Below are positions 1 through 5,080 of a stretch of 6,831 bases of DNA, piece after piece. The notes beneath the pieces are model-generated. The model saw only the letters and a list, made by a program, of their open reading frames with translations, was not told where the DNA came from and ran no database searches. The stretch is from Neisseriaceae bacterium (GTDB taxonomy: Bacteria; Pseudomonadota; Gammaproteobacteria; Burkholderiales; Neisseriaceae): contig JAFSQZ010000213.1 in the NCBI GenBank assembly GCA_017446355.1, positions 1-6,831 on the forward strand. Direction: 5' to 3'. The stretch's first letter is position 1. The number at the start of each line of letters is the position of its first letter. The position numbers and the translations under genes are program-made.

Positions 1-123
1 AAGGCGTGGCAATCTTCCGTTTAAACTGAAACCCCTTATTTTTGGGTTACTGAAACGTTTAGGGGATTACCACAGTTTGACTTCGTCAAACTTCGTAATG
101 ACAGCTTTTTCTTTGTAATGACA
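1..123 (+). repeat. Left arm of a 123-bp inverted repeat bracketing the tail module
   Basis: This stretch matches the reverse complement of 4306-4428 over its whole length. By eye identity is roughly 90 percent, with small differences near 16-20, 32-40, 56-57 and 105. Shared blocks include the start AAGGCGTGGCAATCT, the block TTTAAACTGAAA, GGGTTACTGAAA, and a perfect 39-base core at 65-103. The outer end (1-14) is the reverse of the start of the hairpin repeat described at 137-174, so the repeat probably continues past the left edge of the window. No transposase or gene lies in it. It appears to be a dispersed intergenic repeat rather than an insertion sequence end. Confidence 0.9.
65..103 (+). 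repeat. Structured hairpin repeat, copy 1 (ATTAC/GTAAT variant)
   Basis: The unit reads GATTAC-CAC, then the stem AGTTTGAC, loop TTC, stem GTCAAACT, then TC-GTAATGACA. The outer arms ATTAC and GTAAT pair, as do the 8-base inner arms. Compared with the copies at 137-174 and 4477-4515, the outer stem carries A:T where they have G:C, changed on both sides. A partial tail of the same unit (CTTTGTAATGACA) follows at 111-123. An exact inverted copy lies at 4326-4364. Confidence 0.85.
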
Positions 124-136
124 GGAATGTTTGGGA

Positions 137-174
137 GATTGCCACGCCTTGCGTTCGCAAGGCTCGCAATGACG
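137..174 (+). repeat. Structured hairpin repeat, copy 2
   Basis: GATTGC-CAC is followed by an inner hairpin with arms GCCTTGC and GCAAGGC around GTTC, then TC-GCAATGACG. The outer arms ATTGC/GCAAT pair. The 3-versus-2 base internal loop (CAC opposite TC) is the same as in the other copies. It is outside the 123-bp inverted repeat. Confidence 0.85.
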
Positions 175-186
175 GCATTTTTTTCT

Positions 187-201
187 TTCAGGCAGCCTGA
201 A
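187..201 (+). repeat. DNA uptake sequence (DUS), intergenic
   Basis: Perfect TTCAGGCAGCCTGAA, containing AGGCAGCCTGAA on the plus strand. Uptake sequences are bound by the minor pilin ComP during natural transformation in Neisseriaceae. The word is a near palindrome (arms TTCAGG/CCTGAA, loop CAG) and can fold as a short hairpin. It lies upstream of the tail module. Confidence 0.85.
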
Positions 202-243
202 ACAGGAACATTTAAATTAAAAAACGAAAAAATACTTAAAAAT

Positions 244-279
244 AAGCGTGTTAGAGTTTTCTAGCACGCTTTTATTTTG
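244..279 (+). terminator. Rho-independent terminator before the tail module
   Basis: A 12-bp stem (AAGCGTGTTAGA with TCTAGCACGCTT, one G.T pair) closes a 4-base loop at 256-259 and is followed by TTTATTTT. No gene is visible upstream, so it may stop readthrough from beyond the left edge. It could also be a remnant of the insertion site. The first tail-module gene starts 28 bp downstream of it. Confidence 0.75.
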
Positions 280-306
280 TCTAGACAATGAAAGGAAGTT
301 AAACAA

Positions 307-720
307 ATGAACGAAAACAAACGCGGTAGACCAAGAAAAAACGCGCCTGAAAGCGTTGAAAATGTGGAAACTGTGGAAACTGTGGAAAACGTTGAAAATG
401 TTGAAGTGGAAAATACCGAGCCAGTTGAGCCAGTTGCAGAAAAAACCGCATCGCAAAAATTAAGCGGTGCAAACGTTTCTGAAAAGGCTTTGCTTGCTTT
501 GGGCGGTGGCGTTTTCCCTTTTTCGGTTTTGGCAGATAACATCACGCAATCGGCTATTGCCCTGCCTGAAATCAACACAACTGTTGACGCTTACGCAAAA
601 GATGTTGAATTAACGTTTTTAAATGAACGTGCTTTAAATATTTTTGTTACCAATTTTCATTATTTCACAACCTTATGGGGTTGGAACGATGAAAAAGGCT
701 TGATTTTGAAAGGAAAATAA
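307..720 (+). CDS. Small phage-module protein of unknown function with AT-hook-like N-terminus
   Basis: 137 residues that I do not recognise as a named family. The ATG has a good ribosome binding site, AAAGGAAG at 291-298. Residues 5-11 read KRGRPRK, which fits the AT-hook core (a short minor-groove DNA-binding motif). The motif is short and can occur by chance. Residues 17-36 are a Val-Glu-Asn/Thr repeat encoded by 9-base units. Residues 37-60 are Pro/Glu/Ala-rich and probably disordered. The C-terminal half (about 60-137) looks folded, with hydrophobic segments and an aromatic stretch (NFHYFTTLWGW, 116-126). The stop is one base before the sheath start, so the two are almost certainly co-transcribed. 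Its position just upstream of the sheath suggests a tail-completion or connector role, but nothing in the sequence proves it. Confidence 0.75.
   Translation: MNENKRGRPRKNAPESVENVETVETVENVENVEVENTEPVEPVAEKTASQKLSGANVSEKALLALGGGVFPFSVLADNITQSAIALPEINTTVDAYAKDVELTFLNERALNIFVTNFHYFTTLWGWNDEKGLILKGK
355..414 (+). repeat. In-frame 9-bp tandem repeat coding Val-Glu-Asn/Thr
   Basis: Five consecutive 9-base units of the form GTKGAAAMY code VEN, VET, VET, VEN, VEN, followed by VEVEN. Gain or loss of a unit keeps the reading frame and only changes the length of an acidic spacer. Third-base differences among units show that the array is not freshly expanded. Confidence 0.8.
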
Positions 721-721
721 T

Positions 722-2311
722 ATGGCGCAAACTGTTTATAAACGCCAGTTGATTGGCAATCAAAGCGGTGTACAGGTGAATATGCCTATTGATACCGTTG
801 AACGTATGCTTGTCGGCGCAGGTGAGCAAAGTTTCGCTTGTGTTGGACAATTTACACGTGGACGCATTGATAAGCCTTTTTTGGTGAGCGCATCTAAATT
901 ACAGCGTTATTTGGGCAAGGCAACACGCAATAATCATACTTACCGACAAATGGTTGACGCTTTTGAAAACGGCGCATCAGGCGCGGTGGTTTCGCGCGTG
1001 GTTTCAGAACAAGCGAAAAATCAATTTATCGTGGTTTCTAATGAATGGGCAATGCTTGTTGCTGAAAGTGTTAACGGTGATGATTTATTCGGCTTAAAAA
1101 TCGCGGATTGTAATCAATTCGGCTATCGCGTAGAGATGAACAAAAACACAGGCGGTTTAGACGGTGTTAACGTTAAAATCTTTATGTTAAATCAAGGTGA
1201 TATTGTAGACGAAACCCCAGCTTATGAGTTTTCAGGCAGCCTGAACCCTGATGCGTTAAATGATGTTGGTGAAAGCGATTATTTGCCTGATGTTTGCGCT
1301 AAATATTATGGTGATTTAATTACTGTACAAGTCAATGAAACCTTAATTGAAAATATTGTTAGCGGTAATGAAGTATTGACTGAATTGGACGATGTCGCTG
1401 TTGCTGAAAAATTACAGCCTTTTGAAGACAAAGACAATCCAGCCAGTGAACAATATAAAAAGGCATCGCTTGCATTGGGCAATACCAATATCCCCTATCG
1501 CTATATTTTGGGCGATAGCGAAAATACCATTATTGTGATGAACTTGTTGAACGTTGCACAAAAATATAACCGTATTTTGGTACAAGAAATTTCAGGCAGC
1601 CTGAACCCTAATGCTGCAATTGCTTGGAAAAACAATTTTCAATATGACGCGCAAGGTGGAATGTATTGCTTATGGGTATATTCGCCTATTAAACGCCTTG
1701 ACGTGTTAGGAATGGGCGGTATTTTGCAATATGGTACGGTAGGGCAAAAAATCGGCAAGGCTTGTGCGCGAAACGCGATTTTAAACGGTTTTGGTTTACC
1801 GCCTTTAAATCGCCCTATTGCAGGTAAAGACTTTATGCTTTCAGGCGCGAAAGTTGAACAAATTTACTTCCCTGATGACACCGAGCTTGCACAATTAGCC
1901 GACAATCACATTAACCCAGTACAGTATGCAGAGTTTCACGATGGCAGCGGTTTTGTATGGGACGATAGTTTTTCAGGCGCGAAGAAAAACGGTATTTCTA
2001 AATTAGAAAACGCTGTTGAAATTTCGCAATGGTTTCAAGATCGTGTAGGACGTTATGCACGCGGATTGTTGCAAAAGCCAATGAGTGAAGCTATTCGCTT
2101 AATGACGCGTTTTGTTGAAGATGAATGTCAAGCAGCACAAGCCAGTGCGTGGTTAATTCCATCAACAAAATTAGGCGGTTTAGCGTATACCTATACTGTT
2201 GAACCCAGCGAGCGCAATCCAGAAGATGAAATGCAAGTGATTTTAAACATTGCGATTGACGGTGTGGTGCGCCGTATTTTCATCTCTCAAAATATGTACT
2301 CACGCAACTGA
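722..2311 (+). CDS. Contractile tail sheath protein
   Basis: 529 residues, close to the usual size of phage sheath subunits. The sheath polymerises around the tail tube and contracts to drive the tube through the target envelope. The best signature is residues 42-94: GQFTRGRIDKPFLVSAS, then LGK, then a YRQMVDAFENGASGAVVSRVV block. This matches the sheath pattern of a Gly-rich strand, Pro-phi-Val-Ser, a small FG/LG motif, and an aF-NGa-vv-RV segment. The C-terminal 90 or so residues (helix around DRVGRYARGLLQKP, then the strands from YTYTVEPSERNPEDEMQVIL to the end) fit the conserved sheath C-domain that links neighbouring subunits. The start has a ribosome binding site, AAAGGAAA, overlapping the end of the upstream gene. 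Two DUS copies lie in frame and each encodes SGSLNP (residues 171-176 and 291-296), flanking a 120-residue segment. They are odd for a phage gene. Confidence 0.87.
   Translation: MAQTVYKRQLIGNQSGVQVNMPIDTVERMLVGAGEQSFACVGQFTRGRIDKPFLVSASKLQRYLGKATRNNHTYRQMVDAFENGASGAVVSRVVSEQAKNQFIVVSNEWAMLVAESVNGDDLFGLKIADCNQFGYRVEMNKNTGGLDGVNVKIFMLNQGDIVDETPAYEFSGSLNPDALNDVGESDYLPDVCAKYYGDLITVQVNETLIENIVSGNEVLTELDDVAVAEKLQPFEDKDNPASEQYKKASLALGNTNIPYRYILGDSENTIIVMNLLNVAQKYNRILVQEISGSLNPNAAIAWKNNFQYDAQGGMYCLWVYSPIKRLDVLGMGGILQYGTVGQKIGKACARNAILNGFGLPPLNRPIAGKDFMLSGAKVEQIYFPDDTELAQLADNHINPVQYAEFHDGSGFVWDDSFSGAKKNGISKLENAVEISQWFQDRVGRYARGLLQKPMSEAIRLMTRFVEDECQAAQASAWLIPSTKLGGLAYTYTVEPSERNPEDEMQVILNIAIDGVVRRIFISQNMYSRN
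1230..1249 (+). repeat. 20-bp direct repeat copy 1 in the sheath gene, contains a DUS
   Basis: TTTCAGGCAGCCTGAACCCT, identical at 1590-1609. It contains the perfect DUS 1231-1245 and encodes SGSLNP at sheath residues 171-176. The copies are exactly 360 bp apart (120 codons), so recombination between them would keep the frame. Confidence 0.9.
1590..1609 (+). repeat. 20-bp direct repeat copy 2 in the sheath gene, contains a DUS
   Basis: Identical to 1230-1249. It contains the perfect DUS 1591-1605 in the same orientation and reading frame, coding SGSLNP at residues 291-296. Both copies are followed by Asp or Asn and then Ala, so the similarity runs slightly beyond the uptake word. Confidence 0.9.
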
Positions 2312-2329
2312 TAAACGAAAGGAAACACA

Positions 2330-3013
2330 ATGAACTTTTTAGACACTTTACGCGTAGAAAAAAACGCCACAAAAGCCCCAGTTACCGCCACATTTGACGG
2401 CTTGGATTTTTCCGCTGAAAACGATATGACCGCAGCAGAAACCGCTAATTTACGCCTTGAAGTGGCAGGTGTTATTGCAGCTTGGGCAGAAACAGACGAT
2501 TTAGACGATGACGAAAGCATTGTAGAACGCTTTGACGCTATGATGATTGGCATTGTTGACGCGGACAAAAACGGAGATTTAGACGATGACGAACTAGCCG
2601 TATTGGATATTGCCTACAACATCGCAGCTGAAATTTTCACAGCAAAAGGCGCAAGCGATGAAGATATTGACGCAATGCTAAATGACGGCGACTCTGACGC
2701 AGGGGAAAACATTCACGAGTTAATCATCAACACAGGTGCAGACGGTGAAGATGAAGAACTGAATGAAATTAACGCCACCGCTTTTGACTTTGACGAAGAC
2801 AGCGACAGTGCAGTTTTGGACGCGACTTATAAACGCAAAATTGCTATTCGTAACGGCAAAAAAACCATTATTCGCAAACGCATTGCAGGGCGCGTGCGTT
2901 TAACCGCCAAGCAAAAAATGGCAATTAAAAAAATGCACCGCAAATCCCACAGCGGAAAAGCGCGTATGAAACGCTTAAAATCGTTAAAACGCCGTAAAGC
3001 AATGGGCTTGTAA
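2330..3013 (+). CDS. Acidic/basic two-part phage protein with EF-hand-like loop
   Basis: 227 residues; no named family recognised. The ATG is preceded by GAAAGGAA. Residues 1-164 are strongly acidic (47 Asp/Glu against about 7 Lys/Arg). Residues 77-88, DADKNGDLDDDE, match the canonical 12-residue EF-hand calcium loop at positions 1, 3, 5, 6, 8, 9 and 12, with helix-like segments on both sides. A degenerate partner lies at 51-62 (sharing the DLDDDE end), and a DxDxD..E stretch lies at 119-130. Residues 168-227 are the opposite: 26 Lys/Arg and no acidic residue, ending in Arg/Lys-rich runs. Such a tail could bind nucleic acid, or the acidic half of another copy. It follows the sheath by 18 bp and is probably a virion or assembly protein, since many phages carry a similar basic C-terminus on structural proteins as far as I recall. 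Calcium binding is inferred from the motif only. Confidence 0.75.
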   Translation: MNFLDTLRVEKNATKAPVTATFDGLDFSAENDMTAAETANLRLEVAGVIAAWAETDDLDDDESIVERFDAMMIGIVDADKNGDLDDDELAVLDIAYNIAAEIFTAKGASDEDIDAMLNDGDSDAGENIHELIINTGADGEDEELNEINATAFDFDEDSDSAVLDATYKRKIAIRNGKKTIIRKRIAGRVRLTAKQKMAIKKMHRKSHSGKARMKRLKSLKRRKAMGL

Positions 3014-3034
3014 CGAAAAATAACAGGAAAGCCA

Positions 3035-3049
3035 TTCAGGCAGCCTGAA
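3035..3049 (+). repeat. DNA uptake sequence (DUS), intergenic
   Basis: Perfect TTCAGGCAGCCTGAA just after the acidic/basic protein gene and just before a strong terminator hairpin. DUS copies next to terminators are common in Neisseriaceae. Confidence 0.85.
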
Positions 3050-3052
3050 AAT

Positions 3053-3088
3053 AAAAAGGATAATTCTCAAAGAGTTATCCTTTTTTTT
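3053..3088 (+). terminator. Strong terminator hairpin directly upstream of the tube gene
   Basis: AAAAAGGATAA (3053-3063) pairs with TTATCCTTTTT (3075-3085). Inside it, CTC (3066-3068) pairs with GAG (3072-3074) around an AAA loop, with a TT bulge. A run of eight T follows (3081-3088). This fits a rho-independent terminator. It ends only 11 bp before the next start codon, so the following gene must rely on readthrough or on a promoter within or above the hairpin. GATAAT at 3059-3064 could be a -10 box, but no good -35 box is seen. Confidence 0.75.
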
Positions 3089-3099
3089 GTGAGCAAACA

Positions 3100-3978
3100 A
3101 TGTCCATTTACAAACCAGTTTCCAGTGCAACACGCGGATTATTAGGCATTTCAGGCAGCATATTAAGCGGTGTAAGCAACGCAATCGGTAATAAGATAAT
3201 CGGCGCGGTAAGCAGTCAAACAAACAATAAAATCATACAAGGCATTGCCAACAGCGCGATACAAACAGGCGTAGGCATTGCCAACAACGAAATCACGCGC
3301 CGTGTAAGCAATCCACTAATGCAAACCGCGCAAAGCCTAGACACGCGATTAAAAAATATTGCACGCAAAGGCTTAAAAACATTCGGATTAAACGCCTTTG
3401 AAAACAGAAATATTAAACACAACACAATCCCACACGCAGGCGGTTTAAGCATTTTAGACGCTTGGGAGAACTACAAACACACCAATCCCAGCGGTTTATC
3501 ACACAAAAACTTCTACATTCTAGAAATCAACGACCGCAGCCCTAATGCGCCCACATCAAACGGCGATAAACACTCAATGTTTAACTTACTAACAACAAAC
3601 CTACAATTTACATCAATTGATATTCAGGGCGAAACGGTACAACTTGGCAGTGTTGAAGCGGATAGATTAAGCGCGAACGCGCGAACCGTTATCAATTTAA
3701 CCGTGATTGACGACAAACTTGGCACGATAAAAAGATGGTGTGAACAAAAAGCCTTTATGATGGCAAGCCCTGATGGCACATTTATGCCCCCAGCGTATTA
3801 TTGTTTTGAAGTGCGTATTGTTTTTGGCACAAACATAGCAGATGCGCGATTTTACGAACAAATCTACACAATGCGCTTACAAACAATGCCCCACGAACTC
3901 ACACGGCAAGAACAAGGGCTAGAAGAATTACAACTAACTTTCGCGCAAACAGACGCATTTATGCCACACTGGATATAA
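3100..3978 (+). CDS. Probable tail tube or tube-baseplate junction protein
   Basis: 292 residues. Residues 1-100 are a Gly/Ser/Ile/Asn-rich, low-complexity segment (about 12-64) followed by a basic stretch. The folded part is about residues 135-292: short beta strands (FYILEIND, FTSIDIQGETVQLG), then TVINLTVIDDKLGTIKRWCEQ, a DGTFMPPAYYCFEVRIVFG strand pair, and a final strand pair ending in LQLTFAQTDAF. This order resembles the tube fold of T4 gp19 and the related gp48/gp54 tube-initiator proteins, where tt-dlt-tv-dd is followed by a W-containing helix and a final beta hairpin. The length above 200 residues and the N-terminal extension favour a junction or initiator protein over a plain tube subunit. 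Position between sheath and gp25-like genes fits either. The start has only a weak binding site, GTGAG at 3089-3093, straight after a terminator. Confidence 0.55.
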   Translation: MSIYKPVSSATRGLLGISGSILSGVSNAIGNKIIGAVSSQTNNKIIQGIANSAIQTGVGIANNEITRRVSNPLMQTAQSLDTRLKNIARKGLKTFGLNAFENRNIKHNTIPHAGGLSILDAWENYKHTNPSGLSHKNFYILEINDRSPNAPTSNGDKHSMFNLLTTNLQFTSIDIQGETVQLGSVEADRLSANARTVINLTVIDDKLGTIKRWCEQKAFMMASPDGTFMPPAYYCFEVRIVFGTNIADARFYEQIYTMRLQTMPHELTRQEQGLEELQLTFAQTDAFMPHWI

Positions 3979-3998
3979 AAATATTTTGGAAAACAAAA

Positions 3999-4289
3999 AT
4001 GCAAGAAACAAAAATAAACTACAACTTTATCGCAAAACAGCTTGACCACTGGATAAGTTGCCCAGCGAACGGCTATTTAGGCAGTGATTACGGCGTAGAC
4101 TTAAAGCAATATCTACACAAGCCAATGAGTACATTTGACGCTAATCAACTGATAGAGAAAATGAAAAACGACATTCCCATTTTGCGCCTACTGCCTGAAA
4201 ACAGTATTAACATCTATATTGAAAACAACGATATAGACGGCAAGCATTTGTATATACAAGTAGCAGAAAAACTGTTTCAGGCAGCCTGA
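3999..4289 (+). CDS. Probable gp25-like baseplate wedge protein
   Basis: 96 residues. The segment GYLGSDYGVDLKQYLHKPMS, then a helix DANQLIEKMKNDIPILRLLPENSINIYIEN, fits the gp25/gpW pattern: a short early motif, a DfGs-l step, a p..s turn, then a helix and a final strand. In contractile tails this small protein starts sheath assembly at the baseplate. The family is usually longer and carries a clear Glu-Pro-Arg motif; here the equivalent place reads LRLLPE, so the match is partial. The start follows the tube gene by 20 bp with a weak site (TTTTGGAAAA). The last codons and the TGA stop lie inside a DUS (CTG TTT CAG GCA GCC TGA), so the C-terminus may have been reshaped by the repeat. Confidence 0.55.
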   Translation: MQETKINYNFIAKQLDHWISCPANGYLGSDYGVDLKQYLHKPMSTFDANQLIEKMKNDIPILRLLPENSINIYIENNDIDGKHLYIQVAEKLFQAA

Positions 4290-4290
4290 A
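4276..4290 (+). repeat. DNA uptake sequence (DUS) forming the end of the gp25-like gene
   Basis: Perfect TTCAGGCAGCCTGAA. It supplies the final codons Gln-Ala-Ala and the TGA stop of the preceding gene. A small hairpin, AACTTT-ATTT-AAAGTT, follows directly at 4291-4306. The pair might slow or end transcription, but neither is followed by a clear U-run. Confidence 0.85.
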
Positions 4291-4305
4291 AACTTTATTT
4301 AAAGT

Positions 4306-4428
4306 TGTCATTACAAAGAAAAAACTGTCATTACGAAGTTTGACGAAGTCAAACTGTGGTAATCCCCTAAATATTTCAGTAACCCAAAATAAAGAATTTC
4401 AGTTTAAACAAGGAGATTGCCACGCCTT
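4306..4428 (-). repeat. Right arm of the 123-bp inverted repeat bracketing the tail module
   Basis: Reverse complement of 1-123 over the full length, including a perfect 39-base core at 4326-4364. The outer end falls inside the inner hairpin of the repeat unit at 4415-4444, as the left arm also ends inside such a unit. The region between the arms holds exactly the plus-strand tail genes with their own leader. Confidence 0.9.
4326..4364 (-). repeat. Structured hairpin repeat, copy 3 (exact inverted copy of 65-103)
   Basis: Read on the minus strand it is identical to 65-103: outer arms ATTAC/GTAAT, inner arms AGTTTGAC/GTCAAACT around TTC. The flanking half-unit (TTTGTAATGACA) is also present on the minus strand at 4306-4318. 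Confidence 0.85.
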
Positions 4429-4444
4429 ACGGCTCGCAATGACG
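4415..4444 (+). repeat. Structured hairpin repeat, copy 4 (short inner stem)
   Basis: GATTGC-CAC, short inner stem GCC-TTAC-GGC, then TC-GCAATGACG. The inner stem is only 3 bp while the outer stem ATTGC/GCAAT is intact. It is preceded by CAGTTTAAACAAGGA, a leader shared with the copy at 4477. Confidence 0.8.
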
Positions 4445-4476
4445 GTGTGGTTTTAGGGTTTCAGTTTAAATGGAAA

Positions 4477-4515
4477 GATTGCCACGCGTTAACTTTGTTA
4501 ACGCTCGCAATGACG
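4477..4515 (+). repeat. Structured hairpin repeat, copy 5
   Basis: GATTGC-CAC, inner arms GCGTTAAC and GTTAACGC around TTT, then TC-GCAATGACG. The inner stem differs at most positions from that of 137-174, yet it is fully paired. The leader TTTCAGTTTAAATGGAA resembles the one inside both long inverted-repeat arms. Confidence 0.85.
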
Positions 4516-4612
4516 GTAATTTATGGGAGTCATCGTGTAAAAAAAAATCAAATTTTTTTACATTATAGTCATTAACTTATTGAATTTATTATGTATAAAA
4601 CCAACAACATAC
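4516..4612. other. AT-rich spacer with one AT-only hairpin
   Basis: No gene is visible here. At 4536-4562, TGTAAAAAAA and TTTTTTTACA can pair around a short loop. A stem this AT-rich is weak, but could act as a minor two-way terminator between the facing transcription units. A lone TATAAT on the minus strand (4562-4567) lacks a good -35 box, so no promoter is called. Confidence 0.4.
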
Positions 4613-4642
4613 AAAAACGCCGCTAATTTAATAACGGCGTTT
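4613..4642 (-). terminator. Rho-independent terminator of the minus-strand operon
   Basis: On the minus strand, AAACGCCG (4635-4642) pairs with CGGCGTTT (4615-4622) around a 12-base loop and is followed by further T. It lies 25 bp beyond the stop of the small acidic gene, the right place and direction to end that transcript. Confidence 0.8.
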
Positions 4643-4650
4643 AGTGTGTT

Positions 4651-4665
4651 TTCAGGCTGCCTGAA
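4651..4665 (-). repeat. DNA uptake sequence (DUS), between gene end and terminator
   Basis: Reads TTCAGGCTGCCTGAA on the plus strand, so AGGCAGCCTGAA lies on the minus strand, matching the direction of the genes beside it. It lies two bases beyond the stop codon of the small acidic gene. Confidence 0.85.
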
Positions 4666-4667
4666 AG

Positions 4668-5066
4668 CTATTCTTCGCTTTCATCGTCCCAATCTTCCAT
4701 TATTTCATAGGATTTTTCCCATAATTTTTTAACTTCAATCCAGCTACCGCCGTATAATGTGTCATCAATAACACGAACATATCCGCTTAAAACGTTCATT
4801 AACTGCTCTGCGGTGGGTGGAAAATGGATTGTATAGCCGTTTTTGTCAACTGGCATTTCTTCCATTAACAGGGCGTTAATATATGCCGTTGCATTGCCGT
4901 CATCATCGTCTATTTCAGGCTCTTTGTCGCGGTAATAAGTCAACAACAAACTGCCAACAGGTGTAAAAACTGAAAAATTTTGTGTTTCAGTTCCGAGAAA
5001 ATCGCAAAATTCCAAAGCTTCTTCTTTGTTGTTAAATTCAGGGATTTCAATGGGGTTAAATTTCAT
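4668..5066 (-). CDS. Small acidic protein, possible partner of the upstream metallopeptidase
   Basis: 132 residues; I do not recognise the family. It is strongly acidic (30 Asp/Glu against 9 Lys/Arg), with an Asp run at 53-56 and a DWDDESEE C-terminus. No signal peptide or membrane segment is seen, so it should be cytoplasmic. The ATG follows AAAGGAT with suitable spacing, and only 14 bp separate it from the stop of the upstream gene, so the two share a transcript ending at the terminator 4613-4642. A small acidic cytoplasmic protein directly downstream of a large peptidase-like protein is the usual layout of an effector and its immunity protein. That role is inferred from context alone; a chaperone or an unrelated phage accessory protein is also possible. 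Confidence 0.8.
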   Translation of the reverse strand: MKFNPIEIPEFNNKEEALEFCDFLGTETQNFSVFTPVGSLLLTYYRDKEPEIDDDDGNATAYINALLMEEMPVDKNGYTIHFPPTAEQLMNVLSGYVRVIDDTLYGGSWIEVKKLWEKSYEIMEDWDDESEE

Positions 5067-5080
5067 TTTTCTATCCTTTA

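Noticed and set aside
261..578. Open reading frame on the minus strand opposite the AT-hook gene
   Set aside because: It is antisense to a gene with a good ribosome binding site. Its Ser/Thr/Phe-rich protein is simply the complement of the VEN repeat.
2287..2568. Minus-strand open frame opposite the sheath end and the acidic protein
   Set aside because: No ribosome binding site or recognisable protein; the Ser/Ala-rich content reflects the Asp/Glu-rich sense strand.
3148..3160. Possible extra DUS in the tube gene (TTTCAGGCAGCAT)
   Set aside because: Only the first half of the word matches; the second half differs, so it would not count as an uptake sequence.
1..4428. Composite transposon or insertion sequence pair
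   Set aside because: The arms have no transposase, and I see no target-site duplication. They look like dispersed intergenic repeats.
1..4515. CRISPR array
   Set aside because: The repeated units are hairpins with variable inner stems and irregular spacing, some inverted. They lack uniform repeats, uniform spacers and any cas gene.
4562..4567. Minus-strand promoter with TATAAT
   Set aside because: No acceptable -35 box at the right spacing, and the surrounding sequence is so AT-rich that the word is expected by chance.
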